Notes under the pieces: model-generated
What the model was told of the DNA's origin: nothing
Databases searched by the model: none
What the model saw: the letters and a program-made list of their open reading frames with translations, nothing else
Shown here: positions 12,224 through 25,068 of the stretch, piece after piece
How the letters are laid out: the number at the start of each line of letters is the position of its first letter
Numbering within the stretch: position 1 is the stretch's first letter
Made by a program: the position numbers and the translations under genes
DNA from: Apostichopus japonicus
Lineage: Eukaryota; Echinodermata; Holothuroidea; Aspidochirotida; Stichopodidae
Reading direction: 5' to 3'
NCBI RefSeq assembly: GCF_037975245.1
Contig: NC_092577.1
Location: 25,729,398-25,793,397, forward strand
DNA length: 64,000 bases

Positions 12224-15200
12224 GATCAATCGAATGTGCGGTACCGATAAATCGAATGTGCGGTACCGATAAATCGAATGTGCGGTATCGATAAATCGAA
12301 TATGCGGTACCTATGAATCGAATGTGCGGTACCATTCAATCGAATGTGCAGTACCGATCATTCGAATGTGATGTGCAGATAAAATAAATGTGCGGTACCG
12401 ATAAATCGAATGTGCGGTACCGATATATCGAATGTGCAGTACCGATAAATGGAATATGCGGTATCGATCAATCGAATGTGCGGTACCGATCAATCGAATG
12501 TGTGGTATCGATCAATCGAATGTGCGGTACCGATTAATCGATTGTGCGATATCGATAATACGCATATGCGGTACCGATAAATCGAATGCGCGGTACCTAT
12601 CAATCAAATGTGCGGTACAGATCATTCGAATGTGCGGTACCGATAAATCGAACGTGCTGCACCGATCAATCGATATTCGGTACCGATCAATCGATTGTGC
12701 AGTACCGATAAAGCAAATGTGCTGTACCGAGAAATGGAATGTGCGGTACCGATAAATATAATGTAAGATACCGATAGATCGATTAAACGGTACCGATCGT
12801 ACAAATGTGCGGTACGGATCATTCGAATGTAAGGTACCGATCAATCGAATGAGCGGTATCGATCAATCGCATGTGCCTTACCCATAAATCGAATGTACGG
12901 TACCGATAAATCGAATGTGCGGTACCGATCAATAGAATGTGCGATATCGGTCAATCGATAGTGCTGTACCGATCAATCGAATGCGCGGTACCGATCAATC
13001 GAATATGCGGTACCTATAAATCGAATGTGCGGTACCGATCAATCGAATGTGCAGTACCGATCAATCGAATGTGCGGTATTGATCAATCGAATGTGCGGTT
13101 TCGATCAATTGAATGTGCGGTACCGATCAATCGATTGTGCGGTACCAATAAATCGAATGTGCGGTACCGATCAATCGAATGTGCGGTACCGATCAATCGA
13201 ATGTGCAGTACCGATCAATCGAATGTGCGGTACCGATCAATTGAATGTGCGGTACTGAGCAATCGAATGTGCGGTACTGATAAATCGAATGTGCGGTAAC
13301 AATAAAAAGAATGTGCGGTACCGATAAATATAATGAGCGTTATCGATTGATGAAATAAACGGTACGGATCATTCGAATGTGCGGTACCGAAAAATCAAAT
13401 GTGCGGTACCGAACAAGAGAAAGTGCGGTATCGATCAATCGAATGTGCGGTACCGATAAATGGAATGTGCGGTACCGATCAATCGAATGTGCGGTACCGA
13501 TCAATCAAATGTGCGGTGCCGATCAATCGAATGTGCTGTACCGATCATACGAATGTGCGGTACCGATCAATGGAATGTGCGGTACCGGTCAGTCTTATGT
13601 ACGGTACTGATAAATCGAATGTGCGATACCGATCAATCGAATGTGCGGTACGGAACCGATCAATCGAATATGCAGTACCGATCAATCGAATGTGCAGTAC
13701 CGATCAATCGAATGTGCGGTATCGATCAATCAAAAGTGCGATTTCGATCAATTGAATGTGCGGTACCGATCAATCGATTGTGCGGTACCAATAAATCGAA
13801 TGTGCGGTACCGATCAATCGAATGTGCGGTACCGATCAATCGAATGTGCGGTACCGATCATTCGAATTGGCGGTTCCGATCAATCGAATGTGCGGTACCG
13901 ATAAATCGAATGTGCAGTACAGATCAATGGAATGTGCGGTACCGATCAATGGAATGTGCTGTACTGAGCAATCGAATGTGCGGTACTGATAAATCGAATG
14001 TGCGGTACCGATAAATAGAATGTGCGGTACCGATCAATGGAATATGCGCTACCGATCAATCGATTGTGCGGCACCGATAAATCGAATGTGCGGTACCGAA
14101 ATATCGAATGTGCGGTGCCGATCAGTCGAATAAGCGGTACAGATAAAATGAATAAGCGGTACCGATCAATTGAATATGCGGTACCCATAAATCGAATGTG
14201 AGGTACCGAAATATCGAATGTGCAGTACAGATCAATCGAATGTGCGGTACCGATCTATCGAATGTGCGGTACCGATAAATCGAATGTGCGATACCGAAAT
14301 ATCGATGGCGCGGTGCCGATCAGTCGAAAAATCGGTACAGATAAAATGAATGGCGTTTACCGATCAATCGATTCTGCGGCACCGATAAATCGAATATGCG
14401 GTACCGATCAATGCAATGTGCGGTTTCGATCAATCGAAAGTGCGGTACCGATCAATCGAATGTGCGGTACCGATAAATGGAATGTGCGGTACCGGTCAGT
14501 CTTATGTGCGGTACCGATAAATCGAATGTGCGGTTCCGATCAATGGAATGTGCAGTACCGATTAATGGAATTTGCGGTACCGATAAATAGGATGTTCGGT
14601 ACCGATTAATCGAATGTGCGGCACAGATCAAATGAATGCGCGGTACCGATAATTCGATTGTGCGGTACCAATAAATCGAATGTGCGGTACCGATCAATCG
14701 AATGTGCGGTACCGATCAATCGAATGTGCAGTACCGATCATTCGAATTTGCTGTACCGATCATTCGAATGTGCCTTACCGATAAATCGAATGTGCGGTAC
14801 CGATAAATCGAATGTGCGGTACCGATCAATCGAATGTGCGGTACCGATCAATCGAATGTGCGGTATCGATCAATTGAATGTGCGGTATCGATAAATCGAA
14901 TGTGCGGTACCGAACAATAGCATGTGCGGTACCGATCATTCGAATGTGCGGTACCGATCAATCGAATGTGCGGTACCGATCAATCGAATGTGCGGTACCG
15001 ATAAATAGAATTTTCGGTACCGATCAATCGAATGTGCGCTACCGATCAATCGAATGTGCAGTATCGATCAATCCATTGTTTGGTACCAATCAATCGAATG
15101 TGCGGTACAAATCAATGGATTATGCGGTACCGGTCAGTCTTATGTGCGGTACCGATATATCGAATGTGCGGTACCGATCAATCGAATGTGCGGTACTGAT

Positions 15201-17705
15201 CAATCGAATGTGCGGTACCGATCAATCGAATGTGCGGTATCGATCAATCGAAAGTGCGGTTTCGATCATATGAATGTGCGGTACCGATCAATCGATTGTG
15301 CGATACCAATAAACTTAATGTGCGGTACCGATAAATGAAATGTGCGGTACCGATCACTTGAATTGGCGGTTCCAATCAATAGAGTGTGCGGTTCCGATAA
15401 ATCGAATGTGCGGTACCGATCAATCGAATGTGCAGTATCGATCAATCCATTGTTTGGTACCAATAAATAGAATGTGCGGTTTCGATCATATGAATGTGCG
15501 GTACCGATCAATCACTTGTGCTGCACCAATAAATCGAATGTGCGGTACCGATCCATTGAATGTGCGGTACCGGTCAGTCTTATGTGCGGTACTGATTAAT
15601 CGAATGTGCGGTGCCGATTATTCGAATGTGCTATATCGATCATGCGAATGTGCGGTACCGATCAATGGAATGTGCGGTACCGGTCAGTCTTATGTGCGGT
15701 ACCGATAAATCGAATGTGAGGTACCGATCAATGGAATGAGCGGTACCGATAAATAGAATGTTCAGTACCGATTAATCGAATGTGCGGTACCGATCAATCG
15801 AATGTGCGGTATCGATCAATTGAATGTGCGGTATCGATCAATCGAATGTGCGGTACCGAACAATAGCATGTGCGGTACCGATCATTCGAATGTGCGGTAC
15901 CGATCAATCGAATGTGCGGTACCGATAAATAGAATTTTCGGTACCGATAAATCGAATGTGCGGTACCGATCAATCGAATGTGCGGTACCGATCAATCGAA
16001 TGTGCGGTACTGATCAATCGAATGTGCGGTACCGATCAATCGAATGTGCGGTATCGATCAATCGAAAGTGCGGTTTCGATCATATGAATGTGCGGTACCG
16101 ATCAATCGATTGTGCGATACCAATAAACCGAATGTGCGGTACCGATAAATGGAATGTGCGGTACCGATCACTTGAATTGGCGGTTCCAATCAATAGAGTG
16201 TGTGGTACCGATAAATCGAATGTGCGGTACCGATCAATCGAATGTTCGGTACCGATCAATAGATTGTGGGGTACCGATCAATGGAATATGCGGTACCGAT
16301 CTATCGATTGTGCGGTACCGATAAATAGAATGTGCAGTACCGATCAATCGAATTTGCGGTACCGATCAATGGAATGTGCGGTTTCGATCAATTGAATTTG
16401 CGGTACCGATCATTCGAATGTGCGGTACAGATCAATGGGATGTGCGGTACCGGCTATGTGCGGTACCGATAAATCGAATGTGCGGTATCGATCAATCGAA
16501 TGTGCGGTACCGATAAATGGAATGTGCGGTACCGATCAATCGAATGTGCGGTACCGATCAATCGAATGTGCGGTGCCGATTATTCGAATGTGCGGTACCG
16601 ATCAATGGAATGTGCGGTACCGATAAATAGAATGTTCGGTACCGATCAATCGAATGTGCGGTACAGATCAATGGGATGTGCGGTACCGGCTATGTGCGGT
16701 ACCGATAAATCGAATGTGCGGTATCGATCAATCGAATGTGCGGTACCGATAAATGGAATGTGCGGTACCGATCAATCGAATGTGCGGTACCGATCAATCG
16801 AATGTGCGGTGCCGATTATTCGAATGTGCTGTACCGATCTTACGAATGTGCGGTACCGATCAATGGAATGTGCGGTACCGGTCAGTCTTATGTGCGGTAC
16901 CGATAAATCGAATGTGCGGTACCGATCAATCGAATGTGCGGTACCGATCAATGGAATGTGCGGTACCGATAAATAGAATGTTCGGTACCGATCAATCGAA
17001 TGTGCGGTACAGATCAAATGAATGTGCGGTACCGATCATTCGAATATGCGGTACCGATCAATCGAATGTGCGGTACCGATCAATGGAATGTGCGGTACCG
17101 ATAAACAGAATGTTCGGTACCGATCAATCGAATGTGCGGTACAGATCAAATGAATGTGCGGTACCCATAAATCGATTGTGCGGTACCAATAAATATAATG
17201 TGCGATCCCGATGGATCGAATAAACTGTGCTGATCGTACAAATGTGTGGTACGGATCATTCGAATGTGCGGTACCGAAAAATCGAATGTGCTTTACCGAT
17301 CAGTAGAAAGTGAGGTACTGATCATTCGAATGTGCTTTACCGATCAGTAGAAAGTGAGGTACTGATCATTCGAATGTGCGTTCCGATCGATGGACTGTGC
17401 GGTACCGATCAATCGAATGTGCGGTACCGATTAATCGAATGTGCGGTACCGATCAATCGAATGTGCGGTACCTATCAATAGAATATGCGGTACCGATAAA
17501 TAGAATGTTCGGTAACGATCAATCGAATATGCGGTACCGAATAATGGAATGTGCAGTACCGATCATTCGAATTGTCGGTTCCGATCAATCGAATGTGCGG
17601 TACCGATAAATCGAATGTGCTGTACCTATCAATCGATTGTGCGGTACCAATAAATCGAATGTGCGGTACCGATCAATCGAATGTGCGGTACCGATAAATC
17701 GAATG
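12224..17705 (+). repeat. Segmental duplication within the forward array, copy 2 (shorter)
   Basis: This is the partner of the 3440-11335 segment. It keeps the same order of marker units, including the unusual ACCGAACAAGAGAAAGTGCG unit (about 13406, partner at about 4490) and the GATGGACTGTGCGG unit near 17390 (partner near 10976). It has one of the two 1512-bp repeats of copy 1 and lacks several 22-bp blocks. Local identity is very high: many stretches of hundreds of bases differ at only a few positions. The duplication is therefore much younger than the edge repeats. Confidence 0.85.
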
Positions 17706-19915
17706 TGCGGTACCGATCAATCGAATGTGCGGTACCGATCAATGGAATGTGCGGTACCGATAAATAGAATGTTCGGTACCGATCAATCGAATGTGCGGTA
17801 CAGATCAATGGAATGTGCGGTACCGGTCAGTCTTATGTGCGGTACCGATAAATCGAATGTGCGGTACCGATCAATCGAAAGTGCGGTACCGATCATCGAA
17901 TGTGCAGTACCGATCAATCGAAAGTGCGGTATCGATCAATCGAAAGTGCGGTTTCGATCAATTGAATGTGCGGTACCGATCAATCGATTGTGCGGTACCG
18001 ATAAATCGAATGTGCGGTACCGATCAATCGAATGTGCGGTACCGATCAATCGAATGTGCGGTACCGATCAATGGAAAGGGCGGTTCTGAGCAATAACATG
18101 TACGGTACCGATCAATCGAATTGGCGGTTCCGATCAATCAAAGGTGCGGTACCGATAAATCGAATGTGCGGTACCTATCAATCGATTGTGCGGTACCGAT
18201 AACACGAATGTGCGGTACCGATAAATCGATTGTGGGGTACCGATCAATCGATTGTGCGGTACAGATAAAATGAATGTGCATTACCGATTAATCGAATGTG
18301 CGGTACCGATAAATCGAAAGTGCTGTACCGATCAATCGAAAGTGCGGTACCGATAAATCGAATGTGCGATAACAATAAATCTAATGTGCGTTACCGATAA
18401 ATCGATATTGCGGTACCGATCAATCGAATATGCGGCACCTATAAATCGAATGTGCGGTACCGATCAATCGAATGTGCAGTATCGATCAATCGAGTGTGCG
18501 GTATTGATGAATTGAATGTGCGGTACCGATCAATCGATTGTGCGTTACCGATTACACGAATGTGCGGTACCGATAAATCGAATGTGCGGTACCGATCAAT
18601 TGAATGTGTGGTACAGATAAAATGTATGTGCGGTACCGATCAATCGCATCTGCGGTATCGATAAATCAAATGTGCGATACCGATCAATCGAATATGCACT
18701 ACAGATAAAATAAATGTGCAGTACCCATCAATCGAATGTGCAGTACCCATTAATCGAATGTGCAATTCCGATCATTCGAAGTGGCGGTTCCCATGAATCG
18801 ATTGTGTGGTACCGATAACACGAATGTGCGGTACCGATAAATCGAATGTTCGGTACCGATCAATGAAATGTGCGGTACAGATAAAATGAATGTGCGGTTC
18901 CGATCAATCGAATTGGCGGTTCCGATCAATCAAAGAAGCGGTACCGATAAATCGAATGTGCGGTACAGTTAAAATGAATGTGCAGTACCGTTCAATCGAA
19001 TTTACAGTACCCATTAATCGAATGTGCAATTTCGATCATTGGAACTGGCGGTTCCGATCAATCGAATGTGCGGTACCGATAAATCGATTTGAGATACAGA
19101 TAAATGGAATGTGCGGTACCGATAAATGGAATGTGCGGTACCGATAAATCGAATGTGCGGTAGCGATTAATCGAATGTGCGGTACCGTATATCGAAGGTG
19201 CGGTACCGACCAATCGAATGTGCAGTACTGATCAATAGAATGTACGGTACCGATCAATCGATTGTGCGGTACCGATAACACGAATGTGCGGTACCGATAA
19301 ATCGAATGTGCGGTACCGATCAATCAAATGTGCGGTACAGATAAAATGAATGTGCGGTACCGATCAATCGAATTGGCGGTTCCGATCAATCAAAGGTGCG
19401 GTACCGATCAATATAATGTGCGGTACCGATCAATCGATCGTGCGGACAGATAACACGAATGTGCGGTACCGATAAATCGAATGTGAGGTACCGATCAATC
19501 GAATGAGCGGTACAGATAAAATGAATGTGCGGTACCGATCAATCGAATGTGCGGTACCGATAAATCGAAAGTGCTGTACCGATCAATCGAATGTGAGGTA
19601 CCGATCAATCGAATGTGCGGTACCGATCAATCGAATATGCGGCACCTATAAATCGAATGTGCGGTACCATTCAATCGAATGTGCGGTACCGATAAATCGA
19701 TTGTGCGGTACCGATGAATAGAATTTGCGATACCGATTAATCGATGTGCGGTACCGATAAATCGAAAGTGCTGTACTGATCAATCGAATATGCGGCACAT
19801 ATAAATCGAATGTGTGGTACCGATAACACGAACGTGCGGTACCGATAAATCGAATGTGCGGTACCGATAAATCGCATCTGCGGTATCGATACATCAAATG
19901 TGCGGTGCCGATCTT

Positions 19916-19965
19916 TCGAATGTGCGGTACCGATAAATCAGACTTTTTCGGTACCGCACATTCGA
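19916..19965. other. Orientation switch of the satellite: 18-bp perfect inverted repeat
   Basis: Left arm TCGAATGTGCGGTACCGA (19916-19933) is the exact reverse complement of right arm TCGGTACCGCACATTCGA (19948-19965). The 14-base spacer contains TAAATCAGACTTTT; its GACTTTT part fits no unit. Every unit to the left is in forward orientation and every unit to the right is reversed, so this single point joins two opposed arrays of about 19 kb and at least 44 kb. It could be a true inversion breakpoint or an assembly join. The sequence alone cannot separate these. Confidence 0.9.
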
Positions 19966-20155
19966 TGTATTGGTACCGTAAATTCGATTAATCGGTATAG
20001 CACGTTCGTTTTATCGGTATCGCACATTCGATTAATAGGTACCGCACATTCGTTTTATCGGAATCGTAAATTTATCTTATCGGTATCGCCCATTCGATTT
20101 ATCGGTATCGCACCTTCGATTTATCGGTCCCGCACAATCGAATTATCGGTACCGC

Positions 20156-20859
20156 ACATTCGATTTATCTGTATCGTAAATTCAATATATCGGTATTGCA
20201 CTTTCCATTTATCGGTATCGCACATTCGATTTTTCGGTACTGCACATTCGATTTATCGGTACCGCACATTCGATTAATAGGTATCGCACATTCGATTAAT
20301 CGGTACCGCACATTCTATTAATCGGTACCGCACATTCGATTAATCGGTGCCGCACATTCGATTCATCGGTACCGCTCAATCGATTTATCGGTACCGAACA
20401 TTCGATTTATCGGTACCGCAAATTCGATTAATCGGTACCGCAAGTTCGATTTATCGGTACCGCACATTCCATTAATCGGTACCGCACTTTCGATTTATCT
20501 GTACCGCACATTCGATTTATCTGTATCGTAAATTCAATATATCGGTATTGCACTTTCCATTTATCGGTATCGCACATTCGATTTTTCGGTACTGCACATT
20601 CGATTTATCGGTACCGCACATTCGATTAATAGGTATCGCACATTCGATTAATCGGTACCGCACATTCTATTAATCGGTACCGCACATTCGATTAATCGGT
20701 GCCGCACATTCGATTCATCGGTACCGCTCAATCGATTTATCGGTACCGAACATTCGATTTATCGGTACCGCAAATTCGATTAATCGGTACCGCAAGTTCG
20801 ATTTATCGGTACCGCACATTCCATTAATCGGTACCGCACTTTCGATTTATCTGTACCGC
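20156..20859 (-). repeat. 352-bp higher-order repeat (16 units), two copies
   Basis: A block starting with CTGTATCGTAAATTCAATAT at 20169 recurs at 20521, an offset of 352 bp (16 x 22). Both copies continue through the same ordered variants: TTTTTCGGTACTGCAC, CATTAGG-free CGATTAATAGG, CTATTAATCGG, CGATTCATCGG, CGCTCAATCG and GCAAGTTCG. I see no differences between the copies by eye, so the duplication is recent. Confidence 0.87.
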
Positions 20860-23800
20860 ACATTCGATTTATCGGTATCGTAAATTCGATTAATCAGTAT
20901 CGCACAATCGATTTATCGGTACCGATAATTCGATTTATCGGTATCGCACATTCGATATATCGTTATCGCACATTCGACTTTATCGGTACCGCACATTCGA
21001 TTTATCCTTACCGTAAATTCGATTAATCGGTATCGCAAGTTCGATTTATCGGAATCGCATATTCGATTAATTGGTACCGCACATTCGATTTATCGGTATC
21101 GCACATTCGATTTATCGGTTACGCACAATCTATTTATCGGTATCTCACATTCGATTGATCGGTACCGCACATTCGATTTATCGGTATCGCACATTTCATT
21201 TATCGGTACCGCACAATCGATTAATCGGTACCGCACATTCGATTTATCGGTATCGCACATTCGGTTTATCGGTATCGCACTTTTGATTTATCGGTATCGA
21301 ACATTCGATTAATCGGTACCGCACTGTCTATTTATCGGTACCGTACATTCGATTTATCGGTACCGCACATTCTATTTATCGGTACCGCACATTCGATTAA
21401 TCGGTATCGCACATTCGATTTATCTGTACCGCACATTCTATTTATCGGTACCGCACATTAGATTAATCGGTATCGCACATTCTATTTATCGGTACCGCAC
21501 ATTCTATTAATCGGTATCGCACGTTTGATTTATCGGTATCGCACGTTCGATTTATCGGTATCGCACATTCGATTAATCGGTATCGCACATTCGATTTATC
21601 GGTTTCAAACGTTCGATTTATCGGTATCGCACATTCTATTTATCGGTACCGCACATTCGATTTATCGGTATCGCACATTCGATTCATCGGTATCGCACAT
21701 TTGATTGATCGGTACCGCAAATTCAAGTTATCGGTACCGTAAATTCGATTAATCGGTATCGCACGTTCGATTTATCCGTATCGAACTTCCATTTATCGGT
21801 ACCGCACTTTCGATTTATCGGTACCGCACAATCGATTTATCGGTACCGCATATTCGATTTATCAGTATCGGTCATTTGATTTATCGGTACCGCACTTTCG
21901 ATTTATCGGTACCGCAAAATCGATTTATCGGTATCGCACATTCGATTTATCGGTACCGCACATTCGATTTATAGGTATCGTAAATTCGATTTATCGGTAC
22001 CGCACATTCAATAAATCGGTACCGAACATTTCATTTATCGGACTTGCACATTCGATTAATCGGTACCGCACAATCGATTTATCGGTAGAGAACATTCGAT
22101 TTATCGTTACCGCAAATTCGATTTATCGGTACAGCAAATTCGATTTATCGGTACCTCACATTCGATTATTTGGTATCGCACGTTTGATTTATCTGTACCG
22201 CACATTCGATTAATCGGTATCGCACATTCGATTTATCGGTTCCTCACATTCCATTTATCGGTATCGCACATTCGATTTATCGGTAACGGCACATTCTATT
22301 TATCGGTATCGCACATTCGATTGATCGGTACCGCACATTCGATTTATCGGTATCGCACATTTGATTAATCGTTACCGCACAATCGATTGATCGGTACCAC
22401 ACATTCCATTTATCGGTATCGCACATTCGGTTTATTGGTATCGAACTTTCGATTTATCGATATCGAGCATTCGATTAATCGGTACCGCACTGTCTATTAA
22501 TCGGTACCGTACATTCGATTTATCGGTCCCGCACATTCGATTATTTGGTATCGCACGTTTGATTTATCTGTACCGCACATTCGATTAATCGGTATCGCAC
22601 ATTCCATTTATCGGTCCCGCACATTCGAATTATCGGTATCGCACGTTCGATTTATCGGTATCGAACGTTCGATTTATCAAGGGCACTTTGGATTTATCGG
22701 TACCGCACATTCGATTTATCGGTATCGCACGTTCGATTAATCGGTATCGCACGTTCGATTTATCCGTATCGCACCTTCGATTTATCAGTATCGCACATTC
22801 GATTTATCGGTACCGTCTATTCGATTCATCGGTAAAGCACATTCGATTTATCGGTAATGCACATTTGATTTATCGATATCGCACATTCGTTTAATCAGTA
22901 TCGCAATTTCGATTTATCGGTACCGCACTTTCGATTTATCGGTACCGCACATTCAATTTATCGGTACCGCACATTCGATTAATGGGTATCGCACATTCGA
23001 TTTATCGGTACCGCATAATCGATTTATCGGTACCGCACATTCGATTTATCAGTACCGCAGATTCGATTGATCGGTACCGCACATTCTATTTATCGGTACC
23101 GCACATTCGATTAATCGGTATCGCATGTTCGATTTATCGGTATCGCACGTTAGATTTATAGGTACCGCACTTTCGATTTATCGGTACCGTACATTCGATT
23201 TATCGGTATCGCAATTCCATTAATCGGTATCGCACATTCGATTTATCGGTATCGCACATTCGACTTATCGGTATCGCACATTCGATTTATCAGTATCGCA
23301 CATTCGATTTATCGGTACCGCACATTCGATTTATCTGTACCGCACATTCGATTTATCGGTATCGCACGTTCGATTTATCGGTACCGCACATTCGATTTAC
23401 TGGTCCCGCACAATGAATTATCCGGACCGCACAATTGATTTATAGGTATCGCACATTCGATTTATCGGTATAGCACGTTCGATTTATCGGTACCGCACAT
23501 TCGATTTACTGGTCCCGCACATTTGATTTATCGGTATCGCAATATCGAATATTCGGTCTCGCATATTTGATTTATCGGTACCGCACAATCGATTTATCGG
23601 TACCGCACATTCGATTTATCGGTACCGCAGATTCTGTTAATCGGTACCGCACATTCGATTTATCGGTCCCGCACAATCGATTTATCGGTAGCGCACAATG
23701 GATTTATCGGTACCGCACATTCGATTTATCGGTACCGCACTTTCGATTTATCGGTCCCGCACAATCGATTTATCTCTACCGAACATTCGATTTATCGGTA

Positions 23801-24308
23801 TCGCACGTTCGATTTATCGGTCCCGCACGTTCGATTTATCGGTCCCGGACTTTCGTATTATCGGTACCGCACTTTCCATTTATCGGTACCGCATAATCGA
23901 TTGATCGGTACCGCACATTCGATTTATCGGTACCGCAGATTCTATTAATCGGTACCGCAAATTCGATTTATCGGTCCCGCACAATCGATTTATTGGTACC
24001 GCACAATGGATTTATCGGTACCGCACATTCGATTTATCGGTATCGCACATTCGATTTACCGGTCCCGCACAATCGATATATCGGTACTGCATATTTGATT
24101 TATCGGTACCGCACATTTGATTTATCGGTATCGCACGTCCGATTTATCGGTACCGCACTTTCTATTTATCAGTCCTGCACAATCGATTGATCGGTACAGC
24201 ACAATCAATTTATCGGTACCGCACGTCCGATGTATCTGTACCGCAGATTAGATAAATCGGTATCGTAAACTCGATTTATCAGTATCGCACATTCGATTTA
24301 TCGGTATC

Positions 24309-25068
24309 GCATATTTGATTTATCGGTACCGCACATTCGATTCATCGGTACCGCACATTCAATTAATCGGTATCGCACATTCGATTTATCGGTACCCCAT
24401 CATCGATTTATTGGTACCGCACATTCGATTTATCGGTACCGCAGATCCGATTAATAGGTATCGCACGTTCGATTTATCAGTATCGCACATTCGATTTATC
24501 GGTATCGCATATTTGATTTATCGGTACCGCACATTCGATTCATCGGTACCGCACATTCAATTAATCGGTATCGCACATTCGATTTATCGGTACCCCATCA
24601 TCGATTTATTGGTACCGCACATTCGATTTATCGGTACCGCAGATCCGATTAATAGGTATCGCACGTTCGATTTATCAGTATCGCACATTCGATTTATCGG
24701 TATCGCATATTTGATTTATCGGTACCGCACATTCGATTCATCGGTACCGCACATTCAATTAATCGGTATCGCACATTCGATTTATCGGTACCCCATCATC
24801 GATTTATTGGTACCGCACATTCGATTTATCGGTACCGCAGATCCGATTAATAGGTATCGCACGTTCGATTTATCAGTATCGCACATTCGATTTATCGGTA
24901 TCGCATATTTGATTTATCGGTACCGCACATTCGATTCATCGGTACCGCACATTTAATTAATCGGTATCGCACATTCGATTTATCGGTACCCCATCATCGA
25001 TTTATTGGTACCGCACATTCGATTTATCGGTACCGCAGATCCGATTAATAGGTATCGCACGTTCGATT
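24309..25068 (-). repeat. 198-bp higher-order repeat (9 units), nearly four copies
   Basis: A nine-unit block recurs at 198-bp spacing. Its markers are CATATTTGATTTATCGG at about 24309, 24507, 24705 and 24903, together with GGTACCCCATCATCG and GCAGATCCGATTAATAGG in every copy. The last copy has CATTTAATTAATCGG where the others have CATTCAATTAATCGG. This produces an open frame of 213 codons with a 66-residue period, which simply mirrors the DNA period. The copies are almost identical, so this is a local recent amplification. Confidence 0.9.

Larger units (their letters stand above)
2251..19939 (+). repeat. 22-bp satellite, main forward array (GGTACC subfamily)
   Basis: About 800 head-to-tail units with the common form TGTGCGGTACC + GATCAATCGAA. 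Most units carry a GGTACC core inside the 8-bp palindrome CGGTACCG, and each consensus unit holds three CpG dinucleotides. Frequent variants are GATAAATCG, GCAGTACC, GGTATCG, ACCAATAAAT, CAATTGAA, CAATGGAA and ACAGATAAAATGAATG. A few units are shortened, notably the 16-bp GGTACCGGCTATGTGC form (near 7998, 9840 and 10275, and again at about 16.45 and 16.69 kb). No unique sequence longer than a unit interrupts the stretch. All open frames here are the same 22-residue peptide cycle (for example MCGTDQSNV followed by RYRSIECAVPINR), and I annotate none as coding. Confidence 0.97.

Noticed and set aside
2251-19939. CRISPR array
   Set aside because: Direct repeats are contiguous with no unique spacers, the sequence is animal-like, and no cas gene is present.
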